Under the pieces are notes generated by a model, which did not search any database, was not told the DNA's origin, and saw only the letters and a list, made by a program, of their open reading frames with translations. The position numbers were made by a program, and so were the translations under genes. Shown here in pieces: positions 11,959 through 22,329 of a stretch of DNA of 64,000 bases (position 1 is the stretch's first letter; each line of letters opens with the position of its first letter). Source of the stretch: Paraescarpia echinospica (taxonomy: Eukaryota > Annelida > Polychaeta > Sabellida > Siboglinidae); assembly GCA_020002185.1 (NCBI GenBank), contig CM034537.1:8151650-8215649 (forward strand). The letters are read 5' to 3'.

Positions 11959-14900
11959 ATGGCTTCCTCGAGCATCATCGGTGCTATGTGCGAGTTCGAT
12001 GAGCGAAGAGAGGAGGTCAACAGCTATTTGGAAAGACTGGAGCAGTGGATGCTGGCTAACGCTATTGGTGAGCCTACGCCGGCCGGCACAGCGGATCGTC
12101 GTGTGAGTGTGCTTCTAGCTGTATTCGGGCCTAAAGCATACGCCCTTCTACGGAACCTACTCACTCCAGCAAAGCCGTCTGATCAGACTTTTGCAGTGCT
12201 GACAGCGACCCTGGTGACGCACTACCGACCACAGCGAATTGTGATCGCTGAACGCTTCCGGTACAACAAACGCAACCAGGGTGACGGGGAGTCAGTAGCC
12301 GACTACATAGTGGCACTGAAACAGCTGGCCTCGACGTGTGACTTTGGGACGTTTCTGGATGAGGCGTTGAGGGACCGTTTCGTATGCGGTCTACACAACG
12401 AAGCTACACAGAAGCGCCTCCTAGCGGACAAAGATTTGGCGTTCATCACGGCGTGCACGGTCGCTCAAGCGATGGAGCTGGCAGCTCACAACACGATGGA
12501 GCTGACTGGCAAGGTAAGTGTGATGGGTCATCCACGACGGCAGCAGCAGGTGTTGACGAAAGAGCATGTGGTGTCGAGGAGAACGGGCGATAATACAGCG
12601 AGGCAGTCGTGTATGCGTTGCGGGCTGAATCACGATGCTCAGACTTGCAAGTTTCGCAAAGCTAAGTGCTATGGGTGCGGACGTATTGGACATTTGCATA
12701 AAATGTGCCAAAGTCGCAGCAACACCAACCTGGTGCATGATGACGGAGGGGAAAGTGACAGCAGTAGTGGACTCGGAATTCACCACATCACGGAGGCCAG
12801 ATCGACGGGCGACAGTGACGTGTCCGCGATTACGGTGGGACAGCGCACACCTAAGTACATGGTGACTGTCAGGGTTGATGGTGGGCCTATCGACATGGAG
12901 ATTGATACTGGCGCAGTGGTGTCAGTCGCGTCCGAGCAGCTGTACAATGAACAGTTGTCTCGCTTTGCACTAGAGCCAACACAGCTGCAACTGAGAGACT
13001 ATCAGGGTGGTCTCCTGCCGCTAAGAGGAGTGATAACCATCCCGGTGAGCTACAACAAACAGAGTGTTGAACTACCTCTCGTCATCGTGGCAGGTGACAG
13101 ACGACGACCAGCGCTGCTAGGTCGCAATTGGATGGCGCAAATCCAGCTGGACTGGCCCAGCAATCGGGCAATCTCGCTTGACAGCGACGTGGCGACAGCC
13201 GATGACGTCGTGAGGCGCCACCTACCGGTCTTCGATGAAGGCTATGGTGGAATCAACGACTTCAAAGTGACGATTCATGTGCGGCCGGATACGACTCCGG
13301 TGTTCAAGAAGTCTCGTCCAATGCCGTACGCTAGACGAGAGATGGTGGCCGCGGAGCTCGATAAGTTGGAGGCTAACAAGGTCATCACGAAGGTGGTGCA
13401 CTCCGACTGGGCGACACCGACGGTCAATGTGTTGAAGTCGGGTAAAACTGTACGAATCTGCGGTGACTACAAGGTCACAGTTAACCCGCATGTAGAGGTG
13501 GACCGCTATCCACTTCCTACAGCCGAAGACATCTTCGCGACGCTGGCGGGAGGAACAAAGTTCACGAAACTGGACCTGGCACACGCGTACAACCAGCTAG
13601 AGCTCGATGATGATTCCAAACGCCTGCTGACGATCAATACACATAAGGGTCTGTATCAGCCGAACAGACTTAGTTATGGTGTGAACTCTGCCCCGACCAT
13701 ATTCCAGCGAACCATGGATCAGGTGTTGGCGGGGATAGACGGTGTCGCTTGTTATCTCGACGACATCTTGATTACTGCGAGGTCGAACGAGCAACATCTG
13801 CAGAGGCTTGATGAGGTGCTGAGCCGACTGCAACACTACGGCATTCGATTGAAACTCGCAAAGTGCAAGTTCATGGCGGACCAGATTGAGTATCTGGGTC
13901 ACCTGGTCACCGCGGAGGGACTGCTTCCCACGGCTGACAAGATCGCGGCTCTCAAGGAAGCGCCGAGACCGACGAACACCACAGAACTGCGCAGCTATCT
14001 TGGGCTGCTCAAATACTACATGAAGTTCTTGCCGGACTTGTCCACGCTGTTGGCGCCGTTACACATGCTGACACACTCGGGTGCAGAGTGGTCATGGGAC
14101 ACGACGTGCGAACAGGCGTTCAAACGCAGCAAGGAACTAATCTGTAATGCGGACATTCTGTGCCACTATGATGCGAAGAAGCCTTTGAAGCTCGCTTGTG
14201 ATGGCTCTTCGTATGGAGTTGGTGCGGTGATATCGCATGTTTCACCCGATGGCGTGGAGAGGCCGATAGCATTCGCCTCCCGCACGATGACGTCGGCCGA
14301 GCGTAATTACTCGCAAGTCGAACGAGAGGCATTGGCCATCATTTTCGGGGTGAAGCGCTTTCGACAATATTTGTGGGGCCGCCACTTCACACTTGAGACG
14401 GACCACAAGCCGCTAGTCACTATACTGGGGTCAAAGAGCGGTATACCTACGATGACAGCAGCTCGTCTTCAGAGGTGGGCGTTGATTCTGTCGGCCTACA
14501 CCTATGACATCCAGTATCGGCCTGGCTCGGAACTGCTGCATGCTGACGCCTTCTCCAGGCTGCCGTACAACGATCCTGGGAAGACAGCTGATGGGAGTGA
14601 CGACATTTTCCACTTTACGTGTGTGGATGAACTGCCAGTCACGAGCCAACAGATCAAAGAGGCCACTCGAAAGAACCCCGTGCTAGCCAAGGTGTTCAAC
14701 TTCATCATGAATGGCTGGCCTGCGAGAGTGAATGATGACGACCTACAACCCTACTTCATCCGTCGAAACGAACTCTCAGTCGAGCAGGGGTGCATCCTAT
14801 GGGGGTTGAGAGTGGTCGTGCCACCGAACTGGCGCCAACGGCTCATGGACGACCTACATGAGGGTCACATGGGCATGACACGGATGAAAGGCGTGGCAAG

Positions 14901-15513
14901 GAGTTACCTCTGGTGGCCTCGTCTGGACCAGGAGATCGAGTCACGTGTCCGCGAGTGTGCGGTTTGCATGGCTACAAGCAACGCACAGCCTGTGGTGCCA
15001 TTGCAGCCGTGGTCGTGGCCTGTACGTCCGTGGATGCGCGTACATATAGATTACTCAGAGAAAGATGGAAACAACTTCCTAGTCCTGATTGACAGCCACA
15101 CGAAGTGGGTGGAGGTGTTTCAGATGCGTCTGACGATTTCACAGCGTACGATTGAGATTCTACGCAACCTGTTCGCAGCTCATGGTCTTCCTGAGGAGAT
15201 CGTTAGTGACAATGGGCCGCAATTTACGTCTCATGATTTCCGAGATTTCTGTCGTCTGAACGGCATCAAGCAGACGTTGATGCCGCCCTATCACGCAGCC
15301 AGCAATGGGGCGGCTGAGAGGGCAGTGGGACTCCTGAAGCAGGCGCTGCTGAGAGACGTTCTCGAGGCGAAGTATGGCGGCGTTCACATATCGCTTCAGC
15401 ATCGCCTGGCGAACTTCCTGTTGCGATATACGAACACTCCGCACAGTGTGACGGGACGGACACCGGCCGAACTGTTCCTGAAACGGCAGGTAGAACCCGG
15501 TTCACTCTGTTGA
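11959..15513 (+). CDS. Gag-Pol polyprotein of Ty3-type retrotransposon (1184 aa)
   Basis: A single open frame. The N-terminal about 210 residues are a Gag capsid-like region. CxxC-type cysteines follow from about residue 217, with a CCHC zinc knuckle (CYGCGRIGHLHKMC) at 237-250. The aspartic protease site DTGA starts at residue 316. Reverse transcriptase follows, with YLDD at 599-602. RNase H shows ACDGSSYGVG and ETDHKPL. Integrase has an HHCC zinc finger (HEGHMG ... CAVC) and the DD35E triad at D1031, D1084 and E1120. It ends prematurely at the TGA near 15511, because the reading frame of the integrase C-terminus continues one base out of register. It is otherwise intact, unusually well kept for a resident copy. 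Confidence 0.95.
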   Translation: MASSSIIGAMCEFDERREEVNSYLERLEQWMLANAIGEPTPAGTADRRVSVLLAVFGPKAYALLRNLLTPAKPSDQTFAVLTATLVTHYRPQRIVIAERFRYNKRNQGDGESVADYIVALKQLASTCDFGTFLDEALRDRFVCGLHNEATQKRLLADKDLAFITACTVAQAMELAAHNTMELTGKVSVMGHPRRQQQVLTKEHVVSRRTGDNTARQSCMRCGLNHDAQTCKFRKAKCYGCGRIGHLHKMCQSRSNTNLVHDDGGESDSSSGLGIHHITEARSTGDSDVSAITVGQRTPKYMVTVRVDGGPIDMEIDTGAVVSVASEQLYNEQLSRFALEPTQLQLRDYQGGLLPLRGVITIPVSYNKQSVELPLVIVAGDRRRPALLGRNWMAQIQLDWPSNRAISLDSDVATADDVVRRHLPVFDEGYGGINDFKVTIHVRPDTTPVFKKSRPMPYARREMVAAELDKLEANKVITKVVHSDWATPTVNVLKSGKTVRICGDYKVTVNPHVEVDRYPLPTAEDIFATLAGGTKFTKLDLAHAYNQLELDDDSKRLLTINTHKGLYQPNRLSYGVNSAPTIFQRTMDQVLAGIDGVACYLDDILITARSNEQHLQRLDEVLSRLQHYGIRLKLAKCKFMADQIEYLGHLVTAEGLLPTADKIAALKEAPRPTNTTELRSYLGLLKYYMKFLPDLSTLLAPLHMLTHSGAEWSWDTTCEQAFKRSKELICNADILCHYDAKKPLKLACDGSSYGVGAVISHVSPDGVERPIAFASRTMTSAERNYSQVEREALAIIFGVKRFRQYLWGRHFTLETDHKPLVTILGSKSGIPTMTAARLQRWALILSAYTYDIQYRPGSELLHADAFSRLPYNDPGKTADGSDDIFHFTCVDELPVTSQQIKEATRKNPVLAKVFNFIMNGWPARVNDDDLQPYFIRRNELSVEQGCILWGLRVVVPPNWRQRLMDDLHEGHMGMTRMKGVARSYLWWPRLDQEIESRVRECAVCMATSNAQPVVPLQPWSWPVRPWMRVHIDYSEKDGNNFLVLIDSHTKWVEVFQMRLTISQRTIEILRNLFAAHGLPEEIVSDNGPQFTSHDFRDFCRLNGIKQTLMPPYHAASNGAAERAVGLLKQALLRDVLEAKYGGVHISLQHRLANFLLRYTNTPHSVTGRTPAELFLKRQVEPGSLC

Positions 15514-16124
15514 AGCCGAGTCTGAAGGAAGATGTTGAGGAGCGACAAGCGAAGCAGAAGCTCTTCCATGATCGAGCCGGTGTGAAGGATCGCTACTTCA
15601 TCCTACATCAGCATGTCGCGGTGCGCAACACTCGAGGTGGAGTAGCGAAATGGCTCGCGGGAACGATCGTCAAAGTGGTGGGACCCAGAACGTACATCGT
15701 TCGTGTTTCTGGGACAAACCGGTACGTACACGCCGATCATCTGATGACGACTTCAGTGACGGAGGACGCACTGCGACGCGATCTGCGAGTGTCGACGCAG
15801 CCGAGCGTGACGACTCAACCGGGCGTGACGACTCAACCGGGCGTGACGACTCAACAGGGCGTGACGACTCAACCGGGCGTGGCGACTCAACCGGGCGCGA
15901 CGACTCAATCAGTCGTGAAGACTCAACCGAGCGCGACGACTCAACCGAACGAGACGACTCGTCCAAGCTTGATGACGACACCGACCGTGATGACCACTCC
16001 TGAGGTGATTACGACTCCGAGGGCACGTGCCGCGACGACATCACCGGCGACTGATGGCGTGAACTCTCCCCAACGGCGCTATCCGCCAAGGTATCGGAAA
16101 CCAGTCGTACGGCTCGACCTGTGA
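15490..16124 (+). pseudogene. Out-of-frame integrase C-terminal domain with TTQPGV repeats
   Basis: This frame continues the integrase after the gag-pol stop: FTLLKPSLKEDVEER, then HDR.G, VAVRNTRGG, KWLAGTIVKVVGPRTY and YVHADHL, the usual Ty3 integrase C-terminal fold. No ATG opens it, so it is either a one-base deletion around 15489-15491 or a frameshift site. The domain is followed by a tail of hexapeptide repeats (TTQPGV and variants, from 18-bp DNA units at about 15796-15960) and a basic end (RRYPPRYRKP). I describe the break only. Confidence 0.8.
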
Positions 16125-16261
16125 GTACGTAACACTGCACCCCGTGGGTCATAATAATACCCCTGTGCATTACTTAAGTTGTTTGTGACGTTTACTACAT
16201 TTCTTGTCCGTGTTGCCTTACAAGAACTGAACTGAACATTAGTAGTAGAGAACTCTTTAAT

Positions 16262-16275
16262 TTAGTGTGGAGGAG
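16262..16275 (+). promoter_or_regulatory. Polypurine tract
   Basis: The purine-rich stretch GTGTGGAGGAG directly before the 3' LTR is in the right place to prime plus-strand synthesis. Confidence 0.6.
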
Positions 16276-16438
16276 TGTAATGTAGTCGCATTGCTAGGAA
16301 GAACTACACGGTTTACGTCGTTTTATCAGAGCCGCAATAGTAGTATATCCGCCGGCTTGTGTGTTTTGGTTTTGTTCCGTTCATGTTAATAAACGAATCC
16401 AGCTTCAGTCAGTCTGATTATATCCTGAATATATGACA
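16276..16438 (+). repeat. 3' LTR (163 bp)
   Basis: Same 163-bp sequence as the 5' LTR with four substitutions in the first 65 bases. Followed by GCTGC at 16439-16443, the second copy of the target duplication. Confidence 0.95.
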
Positions 16439-16443
16439 GCTGC

Positions 16444-17039
16444 ACTTCATACACTTTGGAACTCGCAAAATATGAGAGGGATAAACTGCTCAGTTTCCAT
16501 GCACCAAAAGCTTGTGATATGCAATCAGCCTGTAGTGATCATGCGCAGAAGTAGTGCTTAAAACATTCCAGAACCAACCACTACTTGTCATGGGAATTGG
16601 TCATGATAGAGAACTTGCACTGGCTGGACAGTTTATGTGTCACCTGTGTAGCACACGCGAGTAGCCAACCGTCGATCCTGTCAGGATCTACCTCTGCGTC
16701 TGGAGATATTATACCCCCATCCGAGATGCCCCGGAACGTCATATTGCACATGCTAACTACCAGACAAAATTGTTATTACAACCAAATGAGAAATATATAG
16801 ATTTCATATCTTGCATCGACACCTATCCCTAGTAGACGATATATACTTGCCAGAGAGCTGTCCGGACACGAATATACCCTCAGGATCGAAAGGCGAGAGC
16901 TGCAAATACATTAACAGTGCCAGCTCCAATCATGTGCTAAACCTGCAAAAAGACATTTCATGCGAACATTGGCCTTATCGGCCACATGCGAACACACCGC
17001 AAAAAGAAATGATCAAACTTGATCTGTGACTATCACGTG
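16444..17039. other. Flank interrupted by the LTR element, unrecognised
   Basis: This joins to 11763 once the retrotransposon is removed. The minus strand has a partly open frame around 16580-16790 (for example CNMTFRGISDGG) that I cannot place. It may be older mobile-element coding debris. Confidence 0.25.
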
Positions 17040-18973
17040 TAGGCCCGTAGCCAGGGGGGTTTACGGGGTTCACGTGAACCCCCTTTTTGTGAACCCCCTT
17101 TCTAAAAAAATTTAAAGCCTCCTTCAAATTTAATCTTTAAGATGTGAACCTCTAATTAATTGTTTATGTTAAGATTATTCCCTGTTTCTCAAAAGCGTGA
17201 ACTCCTCCTAAATCATGCTGGGTGTTGTTTAAACATTACCCAGCATGCCAGGGCAGCCTGGTTGATACAGATGTTAGAAAAATAACAAATACACAAGAAG
17301 CCAACTTTACTCTAAATGTACATGACTCCAAAATGTAGTCAGTCAGTCAGAGTTATACTAAAGGATTTATGATAGTGACTCAATTTAATATCGACATTTC
17401 ACTGCATAATAATAATGGTTCTAATGAGTATCATATTAAATGCTTGTGGGTGAAACGGGTGACAATGATTTAACACTGATTAAAGAACAAACACGAGCAC
17501 AGATATAATGTATTGGGCCATATAAAAATAATTATTGGCTTATCGTCAGAACTCTGTTAAAATGTAAATGATGGGTGCTGTTTTAGTATACTGATTGAGC
17601 TAACTACCGAGTATCAAAGGGTTATCACAGTCAACAAATTAAGATGTGTAACGAGTGTATTTCGTACAAGCGACAAACCTGTAGAGAAATTAATTTAGCT
17701 TGACACAAATCAATTTATTTGAACAATAACAAAGAAAGTTTAACGGCACCTATTTTAAAATGCGCGTGCTGGTGAGAAACCGTGAATTATGTGGCTTTAG
17801 TTGTGGTTAACGAAATCCTGTTGTTGCTGGTTGCATAGTTATAGATCTCAGAAATGGGAGCTAATCCCGGCAATAAAGGGTGAAGAAGCTTTATATTCTC
17901 AATTATTACGTTCATTTTGTTTGTAGCTGCCAAATACAGATAACGATTCCTGCGGTCAGTGTTTCCTGCAGGTTATGTTTCCTGCGGTCAGTGTTGCCTG
18001 CAGGTTATGTTTCCTGCGGTCAGTGTTGCCTAGAGGTTATGTTTCCCGCGGTCAGTGTTGCCTGCAGGTTATGTTTCCTGCGGTCAGTGTTGCCTAGAGG
18101 TTATGTTTCCCGCGGTCAGTGTTGCCTGCAGGTTATGTTTCCTGCGGTCAGTGTTGCCTGCAGGTTATGTTTCCTGCGGTCAGTGTTGCCTGCAGGTTAT
18201 GTTTCCTGCTGTCAGTGTTGCCTAGAGGTTACGGTACTCGATTGTTTGATACCTATACTTTTATTAAAATTCCACAAGAGGAAATGTTTTCTAATCTTCT
18301 ATTTATGGTACGCATTTTATAAATATTTATTAAATTACTAACTTAATTATGTTATTGATAAATTGTGGACATTTTGCGCTGCAGATCAGTTACATATATA
18401 ATTTATTAATTGACTGAATGCGTCATCGTTAATGTCACCAAATTGTAACACTAAGTGTTTACTCTAACAAAACTTGGAAACTCCCACACTCCTCGGTGCC
18501 TCTTTTATGATATTATTATGTGTATGTTATTCAAAACTACACATATGGTGAAGTGTTTCTAGTAAATAATTTAGTTGTGTTAATAATATAATATCATTGC
18601 CTGTTGGTTTTTAAGAATAAAATTGGGCATAAATTATACTTAATCAGCAACAAAATGGAAGAAATTTCCACAGACCACATATATGAATCCCACTCCCCCG
18701 CCCCCGGGACAGCCTCGCCAATGGCCTGCTGGTGATGTTAATGTGGTGGTTAAATATAAGATGAAACCACACGGTCCACGAACCTCACACCCCACTTTAT
18801 TGTCCTTTCAGCTAGAAACCCGACCCCCTGCATTATGGGGTTGTACTCCCACGTGAACATGCAGCGCCCTCTGCATTGTGAAAAATATAACCCCACGCGA
18901 CTGCGTGGCGCCCCCTGAAGTCTGTATTGGGAAAATGTGAAACCCCTGTTGTGAAAAGCCGGCTACCGGCCTG
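17040..18973. mobile_element. Candidate hAT-like element with imperfect TIRs
   Basis: The left end TAGGCCCGTAGCCAGG and the reverse complement of the right end (CAGGCCGGTAGCCGG) match in most positions and resemble the CAGGCCCGTAGCCAGGG ends common among animal hAT elements. I could not find a clean 8-bp target duplication, and there is no transposase ORF. It contains a minisatellite at 17951-18235. Confidence 0.45.
17951..18235 (+). repeat. 32-bp minisatellite, about 9 units
   Basis: The unit contains TGCGGTCAGTGTTGCCTGCA and repeats every 32 bp (anchors at 17951, 17983, 18015, 18047, 18079, 18111, 18143, 18175, 18207). Two unit types alternate, differing at CTGCAGG versus CTAGAGG. The 32-bp period is not a multiple of three, so the cysteine-rich open frames across it are incidental. 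Confidence 0.9.
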
Positions 18974-19423
18974 ACGTGAAATGAGATGTCATGGCCTTCA
19001 TCGATCCAATGGACAAGAAAAGAGATGTTATATCAATAGGATTATGAAAACACGCCAATTAACGTAGAATTATCGGGTGGCATACACATTTCGAGAAAAT
19101 AGCGTTTTATGTTAGATTATTCCATACGTTTATTGTTAAATTCAAAGTTGAACACCCGATAACACAGCTAATACGTAAGCAAATGATGAAACTTTGATTT
19201 TATTTAAATAATTGCTCCTGTAGATTTCAAAAAAATAATACAAATATTTTGACCCAAGTTTGAGTTTGTGACATTCAAAATTACCTTTAAATTCAAAATC
19301 GACGGTGGCAGCCACCCACATTTTTTCTCATCCCTTGTCTAGCACGAATTCTTAATATTATAAAAAATGCCGCTGAAAGTATAAAATGACATGTTTGCTA
19401 GTGATAAGTGATTCGAGGAGGTT
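18974..19423. other. AT-rich stretch, nothing recognised
   Basis: No coding or repeat signature supported. Confidence 0.2.
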
Positions 19424-19670
19424 CGTGTGAAAGAGAATTTAATGATGAAACTGTTGAGGAGTCGGTTAGCAGGGGCTGGAAGTGTTGAACGAATGAAAAA
19501 AGGACAGGTAACGAGGAGGGTGGATGCGCTTAGAGTGAAGGTTATAAGGAAAAGTGGGATATCGCGAGTGAGAAGGATGGGTGTAGGCCTACATTGTACA
19601 GTGAAGAGAAAGTTCGCGGCAACGGGGATGTAGGGCGACAAATGGGGAGTGTATGGAGTCAGGTTATTAA
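19424..19670 (+). pseudogene. LINE ORF2 C-terminal remnant
   Basis: The reading LLRSRLAGAGSVERM, then QVTRRVDALRV, then ISRVRRMG matches the end of reverse-transcriptase ORFs of the form WAGHVERM ... RVEG..RRGRP..RW. The tryptophans and several residues are lost and the frame soon stops. A short dead fragment. Confidence 0.55.
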
Positions 19671-20511
19671 CGATTCTGGCCTGTGGCTGGACTGTCTATT
19701 ACATTTGTTATATTTATATCCTGTGCCACAAAACACCAGGCGCGAGTTGGCACAGACGTATGGACACCTACCGGCTTTCACAATACATTACAAATGCACC
19801 ACACCTGGCGTTTCAATGTATAGTCTAAAGGGGTCTTGCTCGCGCAAGTCGCGCAATGCATATCATTCTTCACCCGGCAAAAGAACTAGTTTAGGTGTTA
19901 TGAAATATTTGATTATTGCCTGCGAGGATCCTAACGTTTCTGCGTCACATATTCAACTTTATGTTTAAGAAGGTCAACAACATTCGTCGTGTTTCCTTTC
20001 CTCACATCCGAGTCTTTCACTCCGGTTTTTGTGCCGACAGTAATAAACGTAATTCGACAATTTCACAGCAAGGCGTACATCAAGGAACACGATAAAAAGC
20101 ACCTCGTTTTGCGACATTTATGTAAATATAATTTTACGCCTAATTTGGTTCAAGACTAGTGTAAACAAATCAATCCGTTTCGCACGATGATTCCAAATTA
20201 GAAGAAGTCAACCGCGCTACAGCAGCTGCAAATTACCACAAAACGAGTTCGCTCAGGTTTCCTTGTCGTATTCTTCTAGTTTAGGGTAAAAAACAATGCA
20301 CACATTTACAATCGTCGTGTGGTGTTTCATCATATGCCATCATATGGTGGATATCCTACGAAGTAGTTATGTCTTATCACTTGCAAATGTAAGTTATTTA
20401 CGCACGATTACATACGAGATTGGAATACATGATACTGGCGTGAAATGCGCGCCAACGAGTCAGTTCGCTAACTGTAGCAATCGGTTTATCAAGTTGCGCC
20501 GTCGATTTAAT
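19671..20511. other. No recognised gene
   Basis: Short open frames without motifs. Contains a microsatellite-free, moderately GC-rich stretch of unknown origin. Confidence 0.2.
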
Positions 20512-21150
20512 AAACGTGAGGGACGGGGAGATATGCAAGGAGATGGACGGTGGGAACCAGAGAATAAGAAGGGATGGGGGCGGGTGGGTGGGTGGGAGTC
20601 ACGGCGGGAAGGAGGGTTGGAGGAGTGGGTGAAAAGTTAGGGAAGGAGGGGTAGATGAGGAGAGAGGAACGAACGGAAGGATAGTTAGGCATATGGTTAT
20701 CGGACGGACGGACGGATATGTAAACAGACAGAAAGAGTGAGAGAGAAAGAGAGGGGGAGAACATTGATTGAGAGAGGATGAAAGAAAGCGGAAGAAGGAG
20801 AATATAGATAGAGTTTAAGAGGTGCTGTTGGTGTCATGACAGGTGGGAGGTTGGGATTAAGGGAGGAATAGGTGAGGGAGGGAGGGAAGGAAGGAGGGAG
20901 AGACAAAGAGACAAGGAGAAAAGGTGAGGAGAGAGTGAGATGGAGAGACGGTTAGGGAAACGGGAGGGGCGGGGAGATATGCAAGGAGATGGATGGTGGG
21001 AACCAGAGAAGGAGAAGGGATGGGGACGGGTGGGAGCCACGGCGGGAAGGAGAGTTGGAAGAGTGTGTGAACAGTTAGGGAAGGAGGGGTAGATGAGGAG
21101 AGAGGAGCGAACAGAAGGAAAGTTAGGCATATGGTTATCGACAGTTTGGA
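20512..21150 (+). repeat. Polypurine tract with internal duplication
   Basis: About 640 bases of almost pure A/G on the plus strand, built of GGGA/GAGA words. The block starting GGGAGATATGCAAGGAGATG near 20526 recurs near 20971, and the block with AGGCATATGGTTATCG near 20688 recurs near 21126, giving a duplication offset of about 440 bp. It lies 0.5 kb upstream of the TATA box at 21686. Confidence 0.8.
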
Positions 21151-21685
21151 AAGAAGGGTCGAGGAAACTACATAAACCTCGTGTCAAAAAAGCAGTACAC
21201 AAGTAAATGTGCGTGCTTACTTTGCTTGTTCGTGTCATTTCTATGCACGCACGTTTACCTCTATACCCTGCTGATAAATTAGACACCAACGATTATAAAT
21301 AAGTCGTTAACACAAACAAGCCCAACACCTGTAAAATGGTCGTTACGTTTTTGTTATGTTTAACTTTCTCCTTGTATAGACAACCATACTCTGACACGCA
21401 ATAAAACCTTTATTAGTCTCAAGCTTTGGAATATGTATTTAGTTCGCGTGTGCTTATAAATTAGCTCGTAGCCGTTCTAAGACACGTGACGTTCCTAAGT
21501 GGTACGTGTGCACGCTAGATAGCAATTTACTTTAGGTGCGACATGACCACCAGTACCTTTGTACCATCCTGCACCAGGCGCGTTGGTTGAAAAACCCAGC
21601 AAGAAATATGACTTGTTCTGTATTCCCCACTCAATAACAAACACGCCGCTGCTGTTGCTCACGTAAACATTCTTATCATTTTCGC
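21151..21685. other. Upstream region of the secreted-protein gene
   Basis: No ORF. This is the presumptive proximal promoter of the gene that starts near 21715. No transcription-factor site is clear enough to call. Confidence 0.3.
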
Positions 21686-21692
21686 TATAAAA
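21686..21692 (+). promoter_or_regulatory. TATA box of the secreted-protein gene
   Basis: TATAAAA in a CGC/CTC context. Initiator-like motifs lie 27 and 38 bases downstream (TCAGC at 21711, TCAGTT at 21722), the standard spacing for a core promoter. A splice donor follows at 21761. Confidence 0.65.
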
Positions 21693-21712
21693 CTCAAGGT
21701 GAGGGTATATTC

Positions 21713-21760
21713 AGCGGCAGTTCAGTTCGGTACTGTCACTGTCGAAGACGCCACGTCAAC
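21713..21760 (+). other. Predicted 5' UTR exon of the secreted-protein gene
   Basis: A short non-coding exon between the initiator and a perfect donor (GTAAGTA at 21761). It would splice to the acceptor CAACAG at 23806-23811, twelve bases before the start codon at 23824. This layout (TATA, tiny leader exon, long first intron) is common for highly expressed secreted proteins. Confidence 0.55.
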
Positions 21761-22329
21761 GTAAGTACATTTTGCAGACCAGATGGGTCAACTATGTATT
21801 TGAAGTTGATTGCGTATTTATTATTGCATATTATTTGTTTCCAGAAGCGAATATTTGTAGTTGGTGTTCATGTTTTTTTGCACCAAACGTAGCAACTTGT
21901 ATGCTTCGAAAGAATTGGGGAACGAACTCGATCTCCCATGGATCGGTCCTGCTATACTAAACAGATACACATGTATGCATCAACATTACGCCAAAGACAA
22001 TATCAGATTATAATAAAAAAATTGTAATTACTATCAACAGATTCTGGAAACCTCCGCCAGATGTGGAAATCCACCAATGCTATATGCTTAATCGGAAGAA
22101 AAATCTATAGTATTGCTTGATACATATTCATTTGATACATTGCACAGCAGAGTATGTTTTCAAATTTCTTCACGGATAAGATTTCTCACGTTCGATCACG
22201 TTTTGTCCTTAACGATGACGATGGTGATTTTACTGAACAAACGCTTTTTGGTAATGCACTACAATGTTTTACATATGAAAATACTCTTAAAGTTCATATA
22301 AACGAGTCGAAACAAAGCCTAGGATCTTG

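Larger units (their letters stand above)
11764..16438 (+). mobile_element. Full-length Ty3/gypsy (Metaviridae, Mag-like) LTR retrotransposon
   Basis: Two 163-bp LTRs (11764-11926 and 16276-16438), each starting TG and ending CA, differ at 4 positions by eye (about 2.5 percent). A 5-bp target duplication GCTGC flanks them (11759-11763 and 16439-16443). A primer-binding site, one long gag-pol frame, a frame-broken pol end and a purine-rich tract complete the element. There is no env. Domain order protease-RT-RNase H-integrase and the short LTRs suit the Mag/K02A2.6-like group. The insertion looks fairly recent. Confidence 0.95.

Noticed and set aside
17880..18341. Cysteine-rich 153-codon frame
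   Set aside because: It is a reading of a 32-bp minisatellite cycling through all three frames.
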